In this document: in pieces, positions 50,462 through 60,125 of the stretch
Numbering within the stretch: the stretch's first letter is position 1
How the letters are laid out: each line of letters opens with the position of its first letter
NCBI GenBank assembly: GCA_035553515.1
Contig: DATNDG010000088.1
Span: 4,015 to 68,014, forward strand
Reading direction: 5' to 3'
DNA length: 64,000 nucleotides
Source: DAHUYF01 sp035553515
Lineage (GTDB): Bacteria > Pseudomonadota > Alphaproteobacteria > ATCC43930 > CGMCC-115725
The notes under the pieces: model-generated
Told to the model about the DNA's origin: nothing
Databases searched by the model: none
Seen by the model: only the letters and a program-made list of their open reading frames with translations
Program-made: the position numbers and the translations under genes

Positions 50462-51423
50462 TTGGCCGCCTGCCGCTCGAGCCGCAGCAGCATCAGCTTG
50501 GCGGCGGCGAGCACGATGAAGGTGATGACGAAGAGGATGAAACCCAGGGCGATCAGGGAGGAGACGTAGAGCGGACTCACCGCCTCGCTGAATTCGTTGG
50601 CAAGCGTCGCCGAGATGGTGGTCCCCGGCGCCAACAGCGAAGCACGAATGTGATGCGCGTTGCCGATGACGAACGTCACCGCCATGGTCTCGCCGAGCGC
50701 GCGGCCGAGCCCCAGCATGATGCCGCCGATGACACCGGTGCGGGTGAAGGGCAGCACGATGCGGCTCATCACCTCGGCCGTGGTCGCGCCGACGCCATAG
50801 GCGCTCTCGCGCAGCATCGGCGGCACGGTGAGAAAGACGTCGCGCATCACCGCGGCGATGAAGGGCAGCACCATCACGCCGAGGATGATCCCGGCGGTGA
50901 GCACGCCGAGGCCGAGCGGCGGACCTTGGAAGAGGTCGCCGAAGATCGGCACGTCGCCCAGCGTATCGATGAGGAGGGGCTGGACATGGAGCTGCAGGAA
51001 GGGCGCCAGCACGAACAGGCCCCAGATGCCGTAGATGATGCTGGGAATGGCGGCGAGCAGCTCGATCAGCGTGCCGATCGGCCGGCGGAGCGGAGGCGGG
51101 CAGAGCTCGGTGAGGAAGACGGCGATGCCGAGCGCCAGCGGGATGCCGATCAGCATGGCGATGAAGGAGCTGATCAGCGTGCCGTAGATCGCCGGCAGCG
51201 CCCCGAACAGATCCTTCACCGGGTTCCAGGCGTCGCTCGTGAGAAAGCCCCAGCCGAAGGCGCGGAAGGCGGGCAGCGCGCCCACCGCCAGCGCGACGAC
51301 GATCCCGCCGAGCAGCAGCAGCACGCCAAAGGCGAACACCCGCGTCAGGATACGGAAGGCCGCGTCCTGGAGCCGCTGGCGGTCGAGCCGCCGGCGCGCG
51401 GGAAGGGTATAGGTCGTGGCCAT
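50458..51423 (-). CDS. pstC: Phosphate ABC transporter permease PstC
   Basis: 321 aa. N-terminal helix, then FRAFGWGFLTSDAWNPVKDLFGALPAIYGTLISSFIAMLIGIPLALGIAVFLTELCP. The EAA loop is LRESAYGVGATTAEVMSRIVLPFTRTGVIGGIMLGLGRALGETMAVTFVIGN, typical of PstC. It is the first gene of the operon; a Pho box lies 246 bp upstream, right after the phoR stop. The gene for the periplasmic phosphate-binding protein PstS, usually first, is missing here and must be elsewhere. Confidence 0.96.
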   Translation of the reverse strand: MATTYTLPARRRLDRQRLQDAAFRILTRVFAFGVLLLLGGIVVALAVGALPAFRAFGWGFLTSDAWNPVKDLFGALPAIYGTLISSFIAMLIGIPLALGIAVFLTELCPPPLRRPIGTLIELLAAIPSIIYGIWGLFVLAPFLQLHVQPLLIDTLGDVPIFGDLFQGPPLGLGVLTAGIILGVMVLPFIAAVMRDVFLTVPPMLRESAYGVGATTAEVMSRIVLPFTRTGVIGGIMLGLGRALGETMAVTFVIGNAHHIRASLLAPGTTISATLANEFSEAVSPLYVSSLIALGFILFVITFIVLAAAKLMLLRLERQAAK

Positions 51424-51442
51424 GGCGAAGTGCCTGCTTAAT

Positions 51443-51577
51443 TCAACTGCGGCGGGTGGCTCGGACGGTGGCGGCGAGGCTCATATTGGGCGGAGCAGCG
51501 CCGTCGGCCAGGGTGGCCGCCCTACCCGACAGCGCGGGGCTGCCAGTGCGAAGCCTCTTCCCGGGGCGGATCTGCAC
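51443..51577 (-). CDS. Possible 44-codon leader ORF before pstC
   Basis: GTG start at 51577 with AGAGGAG 7 nt upstream, and TGA 20 nt before the pstC start. The peptide begins VQIRPGKRLRTG and is rich in Ala, Arg and Thr. No homology is recognised. The ribosome site and the placement between the Pho box and pstC are the only support; it could be chance in GC-rich DNA. Confidence 0.2.
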   Translation of the reverse strand: MQIRPGKRLRTGSPALSGRAATLADGAAPPNMSLAATVRATRRS

Positions 51578-51668
51578 GAGCTTTCTCCTCTGGCGGCGGC
51601 GTCGGGCTGGATGCGGGGCTTTACGCCCCTTGGCTACAGGGCCTCCGTTGCATCCGTACGACACTAAG

Positions 51669-51686
51669 GTTGCAGTATTATGACAG
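51669..51686 (-). promoter_or_regulatory. Pho box controlling pstCAB-phoUB
   Basis: On the minus strand CTGTCAT-AATA-CTGCAAC gives two 7-bp direct repeats with an 11-nt period, close to the PhoB consensus (CTGTCAT-4-CTGTCAC). It sits 6 bp beyond the phoR stop in an unusually AT-rich spot, oriented towards pstC. This predicts a phosphate-starvation promoter separate from phoR. Confidence 0.7.
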
Positions 51687-51692
51687 TTGTGT

Positions 51693-53084
51693 TTAGCCGC
51701 TCGCCGCCGGCAGCGGCAGATGGACGGTGAAGACCGAGCCCTGGCCGGGTTCGCTCTCGATGTCGAGCGCGCCGCGGTGGCGGTTGAGGATGTGCTTGAC
51801 GATGGCAAGGCCCAATCCGGTGCCGCCCAGTTCGCGCGAGCGCGCCGCATCGACGCGGTAGAAGCGCTCGGTGAGGCGCGGCAAATGCTCGCGCCCGATG
51901 CCGTCGCCATAGTCGCGCACCGCGACGGCGATCGCCGCCGGCCGCTCCCCCGGCCGGCTGCCCGGCAGGAAGCGCGGCGAGGGCCGCGCTGTCACCTCGA
52001 TCGAGGTGCCGGACCGGCCATATTTGATGGCGTTGTCGAAGAGGTTCTGGAAGACCTGCGCCAGCTCGTCGGCATCGCCCAGCACCTCGATCCGCCCGGG
52101 CGGCAGGTTAAGCAGGATGCGCATGTCGCGCGCGGCTGAGCGCTGCTCCAGCAGATCGGCAACGGTGCGCAGCAGCCGCTCGAGCTCGACGCGCTCGGTC
52201 GGCGGCTGGTGCTCGTTCATCTCGATGCGCGACAGCGACAGGAGATCGTCGACCAGGCGCTTCATGCGCTGCGACTGCTCGCCCATGATGGCGAGGAAAT
52301 GGTCGCGCGCCGCGGTATCGTCCCGCGCCGGCCCGCGGAGGGTCTCGATGAAGCCGATCAGCGAAGCGAGCGGCGTGCGCAGCTCGTGGCTGGCATTGGC
52401 GACGAAATCGGCGCGCAGCCGCTCGCTGCGCTTTACCGCGGTGAGGTCGTGCAGCATGAGCACGGCGGCGGCGCCTTCGGCGGTATGCGGCCGGAGCGCG
52501 GCGAGTCGCGCGGTCAGATGGCGCTCGACCGGCGTGGTGACGTCGAAGGCGACGACGCGCGAGGCCTCGCCATGCAGCACCGCATCGGCGGCGGCGAGCA
52601 CCGCCGGATGGCGCAGCGCCACGGCGAGGTCGCGGTCGACGAGACGCATGCCGAGCAGCTCGTTCGCCGCCGGATTGGCGCGCACGATGCGCCGGCGCTC
52701 GTCAAGCAGGATCAACGGATCGGGGAGCGCCGCCAGCACCGCCTGGCTTGCGCCGAGCTCGGCCTCGCGCGCGGCGAGCTTCTGGCGCGAGGCGCGCGCC
52801 CAGCGACCCAGCGCAAGCCACAACTCGCGCACCGAAGGCGAGAGGGTGCGGATATCGGGCAAAGCAGCTTCCCCGGCCGCCATGCGGTCGAGCGCGGCCC
52901 GCACCGAAGCCACGCCCATGGCAAGCGGGCGGAACACCAGGAGGACGCCGAACCAGGTCGCCAGCCCCGAAACCAGCGCGGCTCGGGCGCCGATCTCGCC
53001 GACGAGCGCGAACGCGGCGATAACCACGAGGCCGGGCGCCGCCAACGCCAGCGCACCCAAAATCCATCGTGCGATCGGACCCAT
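51693..53084 (-). CDS. phoR: Phosphate regulon sensor histidine kinase PhoR
   Basis: 463 aa. Two N-terminal transmembrane helices (about 5-28 and 35-55, separated by a very short loop, so it senses through the Pst complex and PhoU rather than a ligand). Then a linker and a PAS domain (LAALPDPLILLDERRRIVRANPAANELLG). HisKA follows with FVANASHELRTPLASLIGFIETL, and HATPase_c with NLFDNAIKYG and GTGLGLAIVKHILNRH. It phosphorylates PhoB under phosphate limitation. ATG at 53084, with GAGG 9 nt upstream. The gene lies immediately before the pst operon. Confidence 0.95.
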   Translation of the reverse strand: MGPIARWILGALALAAPGLVVIAAFALVGEIGARAALVSGLATWFGVLLVFRPLAMGVASVRAALDRMAAGEAALPDIRTLSPSVRELWLALGRWARASRQKLAAREAELGASQAVLAALPDPLILLDERRRIVRANPAANELLGMRLVDRDLAVALRHPAVLAAADAVLHGEASRVVAFDVTTPVERHLTARLAALRPHTAEGAAAVLMLHDLTAVKRSERLRADFVANASHELRTPLASLIGFIETLRGPARDDTAARDHFLAIMGEQSQRMKRLVDDLLSLSRIEMNEHQPPTERVELERLLRTVADLLEQRSAARDMRILLNLPPGRIEVLGDADELAQVFQNLFDNAIKYGRSGTSIEVTARPSPRFLPGSRPGERPAAIAVAVRDYGDGIGREHLPRLTERFYRVDAARSRELGGTGLGLAIVKHILNRHRGALDIESEPGQGSVFTVHLPLPAASG

Positions 53085-53370
53085 TCGGGTGAAGCCTCGC
53101 CGCTCGGTTGCACTGCCGATCTTGGCGCAGCCGGGGGCGGCGGGCAAACCCGCCGGCGCCGCCGCCTAACCGCCGAGCGCCGCCCCGACGGCGGCGGCAG
53201 TTTCTGGTTTCATCGGAACCTGCTTAGTCGAAATTTGTTTGCTTTGGGCTCAACGCATAGGTTCGACATGCGCCGCAGTTCCGACCGGAAAGGCGCTGCC
53301 CGCCGATCGCCGTCGGTCCTGGTTCGTCGCTCGCTCCAACCGGCATGCGAGTCCCGACAGGGAGGGCATC

Positions 53371-54051
53371 ATGGGCAAAGCCCGCGTGACGAAGGAATTC
53401 CACAAGAACTTCGAATATCGCTATGACAAGCTCACCGCCGTTGCGAACAAGTGGATCTTCCAGGACTTCATCAATTCGACGGATTCGGTTCTCCATTTCT
53501 GGTGTGGCGGCGGCTACCTGCTCAATGCGCTGAGCTGCGCCGAGCGATTCGGCGTCGATGCCAGTCCCAAATATCGCGAGCACGCGCAGAGCACCTTCGG
53601 CTACCGCGCGGCTCCGAATCTCGAGGGGTTCCGCAATCTCGACGTGGTGATCTCGTCGCATACGCTCGCGCGGCTGCCCAACCCGCTGCAGACGCTAAAA
53701 GACGCTCACAGCGCGCTACGCGACGGCGGAACGCTGGTGGTCACCGTTCCCTGCTACGATCACAAGAACCAATACACCGAATTCAATTTCGAGCAGCATC
53801 TCTATAGCTGGTCGCCGATCGACATCGGCAATCTCGTCCATCGCGCCGGGTTCAGCGTCTTGTCCGCCGAGCGGATTTGTCACCGCATTCCGCCCAAGGG
53901 AGGGCTCATCCTTAAATACTCGGGCGAAACCCTGTTCCACCTCGCCTGCCGGCTTTATGGCTGGCTCTCTTCCAAGCAAACCCAGATCCGGGTGGTGGGC
54001 CTCAAGATGTCGCGCCCGGGCGAGGCGACAGAAAGCGCGGCCACGATCTGA
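53371..54051 (+). CDS. Class I SAM-dependent methyltransferase-like protein
   Basis: 226 aa. The Rossmann-type pattern is recognisable as VLHFWCGGGYLLNALSC (motif I, where the usual D/E-x-G-C-G is H-F-W-C-G), FGVDASPKYREHA (motif II acid), LDVVISSHTLARLPNPLQTLKDAHSALRDGGTLVVTVP and a C-terminal EFNFEQHLYSWSPIDIGNLVHRAGF. This last block resembles methyltransferases acting in glycan, lipid or secondary pathways. Loss of the first acidic residue may weaken SAM binding. GGGAGGGC before ATG 53371 sets the start. It is divergent from phoR, 286 bp away; a functional link is not evident. Confidence 0.8.
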   Translation: MGKARVTKEFHKNFEYRYDKLTAVANKWIFQDFINSTDSVLHFWCGGGYLLNALSCAERFGVDASPKYREHAQSTFGYRAAPNLEGFRNLDVVISSHTLARLPNPLQTLKDAHSALRDGGTLVVTVPCYDHKNQYTEFNFEQHLYSWSPIDIGNLVHRAGFSVLSAERICHRIPPKGGLILKYSGETLFHLACRLYGWLSSKQTQIRVVGLKMSRPGEATESAATI

Positions 54052-54472
54052 CCGCCGGGCTTCGCCCGCATGCAAGTTCAGCCCGGCGCGGGTGAGAGGG
54101 CGGCGCGCCTTATCGGCGAGGCGCTGGCCCAGCCGCCGGTGGCGCAGCCGGGCGCCAGGACGCGAGCATCCCTTCCCGCATCCGATCGCGGCGGAACAGG
54201 GCGATCGCCGCGCGCGCGTCCTGCGCCAGCGGCTTCCATGCGGCAATGAGACCGGCGCGACGGCGCGGCCTGCGAAAGAGCTGCGCGGCGGTGGAAATAG
54301 GGAAGGGCGTGCTGTCCATTTGCATCACTCGAAAAAATCACCAACACCCCGCAAACGATGCGCCGCCGCCGGGGGTTCAGTACGGACGCCGGATCGCCAG
54401 GTGCGATTTTTCCCCCGTCCGCCGCTAGGATTGAGGGAGCATCCTGGAGCTGCGGGACGCGGAGGAGAGGCG
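54052..54472. other. 421-bp gap between methyltransferase and TPR genes
   Basis: Right after the methyltransferase stop a short hairpin cgggc-ttc-gcccg (54056-54068) may end its transcript. A minus-strand ORF (54110-54325) occupies the middle. The rest is GC-rich without recognisable promoter or repeat. Confidence 0.4.
54110..54325 (-). CDS. Possible small basic protein (hypothetical)
   Basis: Up to 71 aa starting MQMDSTPFPIS, with an amphipathic central part (AWKPLAQDARAAIALFRRDRMREG). No recognisable family and no good ribosome site. A later ATG at 54319 is another possible start. It is listed because the composition is more protein-like than the surrounding shadow frames. Confidence 0.25.
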   Translation of the reverse strand: MQMDSTPFPISTAAQLFRRPRRRAGLIAAWKPLAQDARAAIALFRRDRMREGMLASWRPAAPPAAGPAPRR

Positions 54473-55825
54473 ATGCTGCAGGACCGACAGGGGCTGGCGC
54501 TGTCGACATCGTCGGCGGAGGCGGCGGCAGGCTTCGAGCAGGCGCTCGGCGCCTATGTCGGCTATCGCGCCGATGCCGCGCAGCATCTCGCCCGGAGCCT
54601 CGCCGCCGACGGCGAACTCGGCCTGGCGCATTGCCTCGCCGGATATTTCGCCATGCTCCCTTACAAGCGCGCGAACCTACCGGCGGCGAGCGAGGCGGCA
54701 CGCCGCGCCCGGGCGCCGATGGCCGGGGCGACAGCGCGGGAACGCGCTCACCTGGCCGCGCTCGAGGCGTGGATCGCCGGCGATCTCGCGCGGACCCTCG
54801 CGACCTGGGAAGGGATCGTCGCGGAGAACCCGCGCGATCTGCTCGCCTTCCGTCTCGCGCATTTCAACAATTTCTGGCTCGGGCGGCCGCAGGCGATGCG
54901 CGCCTCGGCCGAAGGCGTTTTGCCGAAATGGGGGCGCGAGCTCTGGGGCTATGGCACCATCCTCTCCTGCCTCAGCTTCGCCCGCGAGGAGTGCGGCGAT
55001 CGCGCCGCGGCGGAAGCGGCGGGAGAAGCGGCGCTCGCGATCGATCCCGGCGATCTCTGGGCGCTTCACGCGATGGCGCATCTACGGGAGATGCAGGGCC
55101 GCGCGGGCGACGGCATCGCGCTCCTCGAGCGCCACGAGCGGCATTTCGCCGGCGGCAACAATTTCGTCCATCATCTGTGGTGGCATCGCGCACTCTTCCA
55201 TCTGGAGCGGCGCGAGTTCAAGTCAGTGCTCGAGCTCTACGAGCGGCGCTTCCGTGATCTGGCCGCGCCGCTCACCGTGGCGCAGCCCGATCTCTATATC
55301 GATGTGCAGAACGCAGCGTCGATGCTGTTCCGCCTCGAGCGGCTCGGCATCGAGGTGGGCGAACGCTGGATCGAGCTCGCCGACAAGGCGGAGCAGCGGG
55401 TCGGCGATTGCCTCTCTGCCTTCACCCAGCCGCATTGGATGATGGCGCTCGCCGCGACCGGGCGCGAGGCGGCGGCGCGGCGTCTGCTGGAGGGCATGCG
55501 CGACTTTGCGCGCAGCGGCGAGCTCATCGCCGAGCTCGTTGGCGCCGTAGCGCTGCCGGTCTCGGAAGCGGTGCTGGCACATCGCCAGGGCCGTCACGCG
55601 GAGGCTGCCGATCTCATGAAACCGGTTCTCGGCCGGATGGCGGAACTCGGCGGCAGCCATGCGCAGCAGGACGTGCTGGAGCAGCTTTTCCTCGACGCGG
55701 CGATGAAGGCGGAGCGCGCCGAGGACGTCCGCCTGGCGCTAAGGCGCGCGGCGGCGCGCTATGGCGGCCCGCCCGAGCGGCGTGTCGGCTATGCCGAGGC
55801 GGCGCGTCGGTTCGGGAGCGCGTAG
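54473..55825 (+). CDS. Tetratricopeptide repeat protein (TTC38-like)
   Basis: 450 aa, all-helical. Successive helix pairs fit TPR-like repeats, for example LGLAHCLAGYFAMLPY, ERAHLAALEAWIAGDLARTLATWEGIVAENPRDLLAFRL, GDLWALHAMAHLREMQGRAGDGIALLERHE, and NFVHHLWWHRALFHLERREFKSVLELYERRF. The architecture and spacing resemble the TTC38 group of bacteria and animals. No signal peptide, so cytoplasmic; probably a scaffold whose partner is unknown. GGAGGAGAGG before ATG 54473 decides the start. Monocistronic; it converges on maeB with a 24-bp gap. Confidence 0.85.
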   Translation: MLQDRQGLALSTSSAEAAAGFEQALGAYVGYRADAAQHLARSLAADGELGLAHCLAGYFAMLPYKRANLPAASEAARRARAPMAGATARERAHLAALEAWIAGDLARTLATWEGIVAENPRDLLAFRLAHFNNFWLGRPQAMRASAEGVLPKWGRELWGYGTILSCLSFAREECGDRAAAEAAGEAALAIDPGDLWALHAMAHLREMQGRAGDGIALLERHERHFAGGNNFVHHLWWHRALFHLERREFKSVLELYERRFRDLAAPLTVAQPDLYIDVQNAASMLFRLERLGIEVGERWIELADKAEQRVGDCLSAFTQPHWMMALAATGREAAARRLLEGMRDFARSGELIAELVGAVALPVSEAVLAHRQGRHAEAADLMKPVLGRMAELGGSHAQQDVLEQLFLDAAMKAERAEDVRLALRRAAARYGGPPERRVGYAEAARRFGSA

Positions 55826-55849
55826 AGGCTCGTCGGCACCGGGCTGCCG

Positions 55850-58129
<2,280 letters not shown>

Positions 58130-58369
58130 AGGGGCGACTCCTCCGGCAGGGAGAACCAGCGCGGCTCCCCTTTTTCTTTGGTATGAGCGGCAGTCTAAGG
58201 AGAGCCGCCGAGCGCGTCAAAGCAGCGTCGCCCGGTGCCGCGCTGGGCGAGGCGGAACCGCGCTAGTGCTACAGCTCGCGCTGCAGGTTCTCGGATTCGG
58301 AGTCCATCGCGGGGACGCTAGCCGCCGCCGCTCGGCGTGGCTTGGATCAATCGGCGCCCGTGCCGGAGC

Positions 58370-58693
58370 TCAGGCTGGGATCTTCACCCCGGCCTGCCAT
58401 TCGACGGCTTCGAATTGGCTGACATCGCTCAGGAAGCGGTCGCCGCCGGCATCGACGAAGACCTGACAGGCGAAGCGGTACCAGACGCCGTCGAGGACGA
58501 GGATGCCCTCATAGGCATTGGCAAGCCCGCCATCGGCCTCGTGCGTCGAGCGGACGAGCCGCGGCATGATGCGGGCGCGCTCGCCGAACTGAGTGGCGAG
58601 CCGGCCGATAAGGCAGCCGTCGCAGAGCACATCCTCGAGATGCCGGTGATATGTGGCGACCAGGAATTCGTCGACGTTCTCGAAGCTGCGCAT
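58370..58693 (-). CDS. Hypothetical protein, about 107 aa
   Basis: Begins MRSFENVDEFLVATYHRHLEDVLCDGCLIGRLATQFG and continues with alternating strands (GILVLDGVWYRFACQVFVDAGGDRFLSDVSQFEAVEW). This looks like a small alpha+beta cytoplasmic domain with two close cysteines. I do not recognise the family. ATG at 58693 is preferred because GAGGGG is 6 nt upstream; ATG at 58699 would abut the ribosome site. It is transcribed towards maeB with a 240-bp gap. Confidence 0.7.
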   Translation of the reverse strand: MRSFENVDEFLVATYHRHLEDVLCDGCLIGRLATQFGERARIMPRLVRSTHEADGGLANAYEGILVLDGVWYRFACQVFVDAGGDRFLSDVSQFEAVEWQAGVKIPA

Positions 58694-58808
58694 GGCCATC
58701 CCCTCGCTCTCACCCAGACCCGGGAGGCTAGCGGCACGTCAGGAACATTTCAAGAACAATCGGAGCGGGCATGAACTCTTTGTAATCCAGCGACCGGGGA
58801 TGAAAGAA

Positions 58809-58824
58809 AGTAAGCGTGCTTACT
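58809..58824. promoter_or_regulatory. Operator-like palindrome upstream of a secreted small protein
   Basis: AGTAAGC-GT-GCTTACT has perfect 7-bp arms with a 2-nt centre. It lies 40 bp before the 58865 gene, in an AT-richer stretch. It looks like a TetR- or MarR-type operator; no regulator gene is adjacent. Confidence 0.4.
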
Positions 58825-58864
58825 AATTGGCAGATACCCCAGCCTCGTTGAAAAGGAGAGGCCC

Positions 58865-59209
58865 ATGAACACCCGAATCCCCCTGCTTCGCCGCACGCTG
58901 CGTACCGGCCTGCTCGCCGCCGGAATGGCGGCGGTGATCGGCACTGCCGCCCTCGCGCCGGCGATGGCCGATGAGGACGATTGGCACCACGGCGACGGCG
59001 ACCGCCACGAGCAGGTCTGGCGCGACCATGACCATGATCGCGACCGGGACCGCGACCGCGCCTATGCCTATGCCGCCCCCGGCTATGCCTATTCCCCGGC
59101 ACCAGCCTACGGCTACAGCTACGCTCCGGCGCCGAGCTATGGCTACAGCTATGCGCCGGCGCCGACCTATGCGGCCCCCGGCCTCAGTCTCGGCTTCGTC
59201 TTCCGCTGA
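58865..59209 (+). CDS. Small secreted Asp/His- and Tyr/Pro-rich repeat protein
   Basis: 114 aa. Signal peptide with probable cleavage after APAMA (residue 35). The mature part has a charged Asp/His/Arg stretch (HHGDGDRHEQVWRDHDHDRD, then RDR pairs) able to bind metal ions. Two nearly identical AYGYSYAPAP/SYGYSYAPAP repeats follow (about 81-100), and a short hydrophobic end GLSLGFVFR. Similar proteins are annotated only as hypothetical or PXPV-repeat proteins; an outer-envelope role is inferred. A strong terminator follows and a palindromic operator precedes it, suggesting a regulated single-gene unit. Confidence 0.8.
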   Translation: MNTRIPLLRRTLRTGLLAAGMAAVIGTAALAPAMADEDDWHHGDGDRHEQVWRDHDHDRDRDRDRAYAYAAPGYAYSPAPAYGYSYAPAPSYGYSYAPAPTYAAPGLSLGFVFR

Positions 59210-59225
59210 GCGACGCTGAACGGAG

Positions 59226-59251
59226 AAGCCCCGCCCTTCCGGGCGGGGCTT
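59226..59251 (+). terminator. Intrinsic terminator after the repeat protein gene
   Basis: An 11-bp stem aagccccgccc (59226-59236) and gggcggggctt (59241-59251) has loop ttcc and a short T run. Confidence 0.7.
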
Positions 59252-59308
59252 TGCCGTCTTGGTGCCATCCCGTCCCTCAGGGCGTTCACGGCGGTTGAGG
59301 AGAAACCG

Positions 59309-59509
59309 ATGCGACCGCGTGTCCTTACCCTGCTTGTCCTGCTGAGCCTCGGAGTGTTGATCGCCGCCCGGCCGGCATCGCCGACATCGAACACGGTGCA
59401 GCAGCTGAGCCACTGGTTTCAGCGCGGGGCCGCGCGCATCGAGGCCTCGGTCCGGAGCGGCGCGGCCGATCTCTGGTCGGCCGGCAAAACCGCCTTCGGC
59501 GCGAAATAG
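59309..59509 (+). CDS. Small membrane/exported hypothetical protein
   Basis: 66 aa. N-terminal hydrophobic helix (about 5-20, VLTLLVLLSLGVLIAA) after two Arg residues, then a soluble amphipathic tail (VQQLSHWFQRGAARIEASVRSGAADLWSAGKTAFGAK). It could be a signal peptide or single anchor. GAGGAGAAACCG precedes the ATG. No family recognised. It sits between a terminator and a convergent stress-type gene. Confidence 0.65.
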   Translation: MRPRVLTLLVLLSLGVLIAARPASPTSNTVQQLSHWFQRGAARIEASVRSGAADLWSAGKTAFGAK

Positions 59510-59521
59510 CGGCGGCGATCT

Positions 59522-60052
59522 TCAGCGCTTCGGATTGAGCGCGCGCGCATGGATATGCGCGTGGCGCCCGCCCGCTTCTTCCAGGATGCGCACCGCCGTC
59601 GGCTCCAGCTGGGGATCGGCGACGCGCGCCCAGAGCAGCACCGCTCCAGCCTTGAGCGCCGCCGCGAATTCGGCGCTGTGCCGGTTGGCGGTGGCGTAAT
59701 CGAGCAGCTCCTTGATCGCCACGCCGCCGAGCCCGGCACCGGCGAGCGCCGCAAGCGCCGCCCCCAAAGGCCCGCCCGAGAGCAGCGAGAGGCCGGCTAC
59801 CGTGAGGGGCATGATCAGCGACGCCTCGTCGGTGAGACCGGCGAAGAGACTCTGGATGGGCTTGCCCTGATAACCCGGCACCTCGCCGGCTACTTCAAGC
59901 GACTCATGCGTGCCCAGCACCGAGAGATCGGACGGGCCGAAACCCGCGGCCAGGAGCTGCGCCACGGCCTGGCGGAGCTGCGCCTTCTCCGCGAAGGACG
60001 CCACCGCCTCGCGCACCACCTCGAATTGCGGCTTGTCGCTGGTCTCGGCCAT
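59522..60052 (-). CDS. Stress-type protein with glycine-rich hydrophobic centre (DUF1269-like)
   Basis: 176 aa. An N-terminal alpha/beta part (FEVVREAVASFAEKAQLRQAVAQLLAAGFGPSDLSVLGTHESL) resembles heat-induced/general stress domains. Then comes a hydrophobic Gly/Ala-rich hairpin (VAGLSLLSGGPLGAALAALAGAGLGGVAIKELL, about 80-115) and a second alpha/beta part ending HAHIHARALNPKR. Such proteins may insert into membranes or oligomerise. ATG at 60052 is used because GGAG lies 12 nt upstream; the frame to 60205 overlaps divergent mutS. It is divergent from mutS with only 73 bp between starts. Confidence 0.75.
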   Translation of the reverse strand: MAETSDKPQFEVVREAVASFAEKAQLRQAVAQLLAAGFGPSDLSVLGTHESLEVAGEVPGYQGKPIQSLFAGLTDEASLIMPLTVAGLSLLSGGPLGAALAALAGAGLGGVAIKELLDYATANRHSAEFAAALKAGAVLLWARVADPQLEPTAVRILEEAGGRHAHIHARALNPKR

Positions 60053-60125
60053 GATGCTGTCTTTCTCCATCCATGCTAGGTTGCCGGGCGCAAAGTGCGC
60101 GCGACCGCAACTGTCCCAACCCCGC

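Noticed and set aside
51443..51910. 155-codon minus-strand ORF overlapping the phoR 3' end
   Set aside because: It is a shadow of phoR through most of its length; only the last 44 codons lie outside and are listed separately with low confidence.
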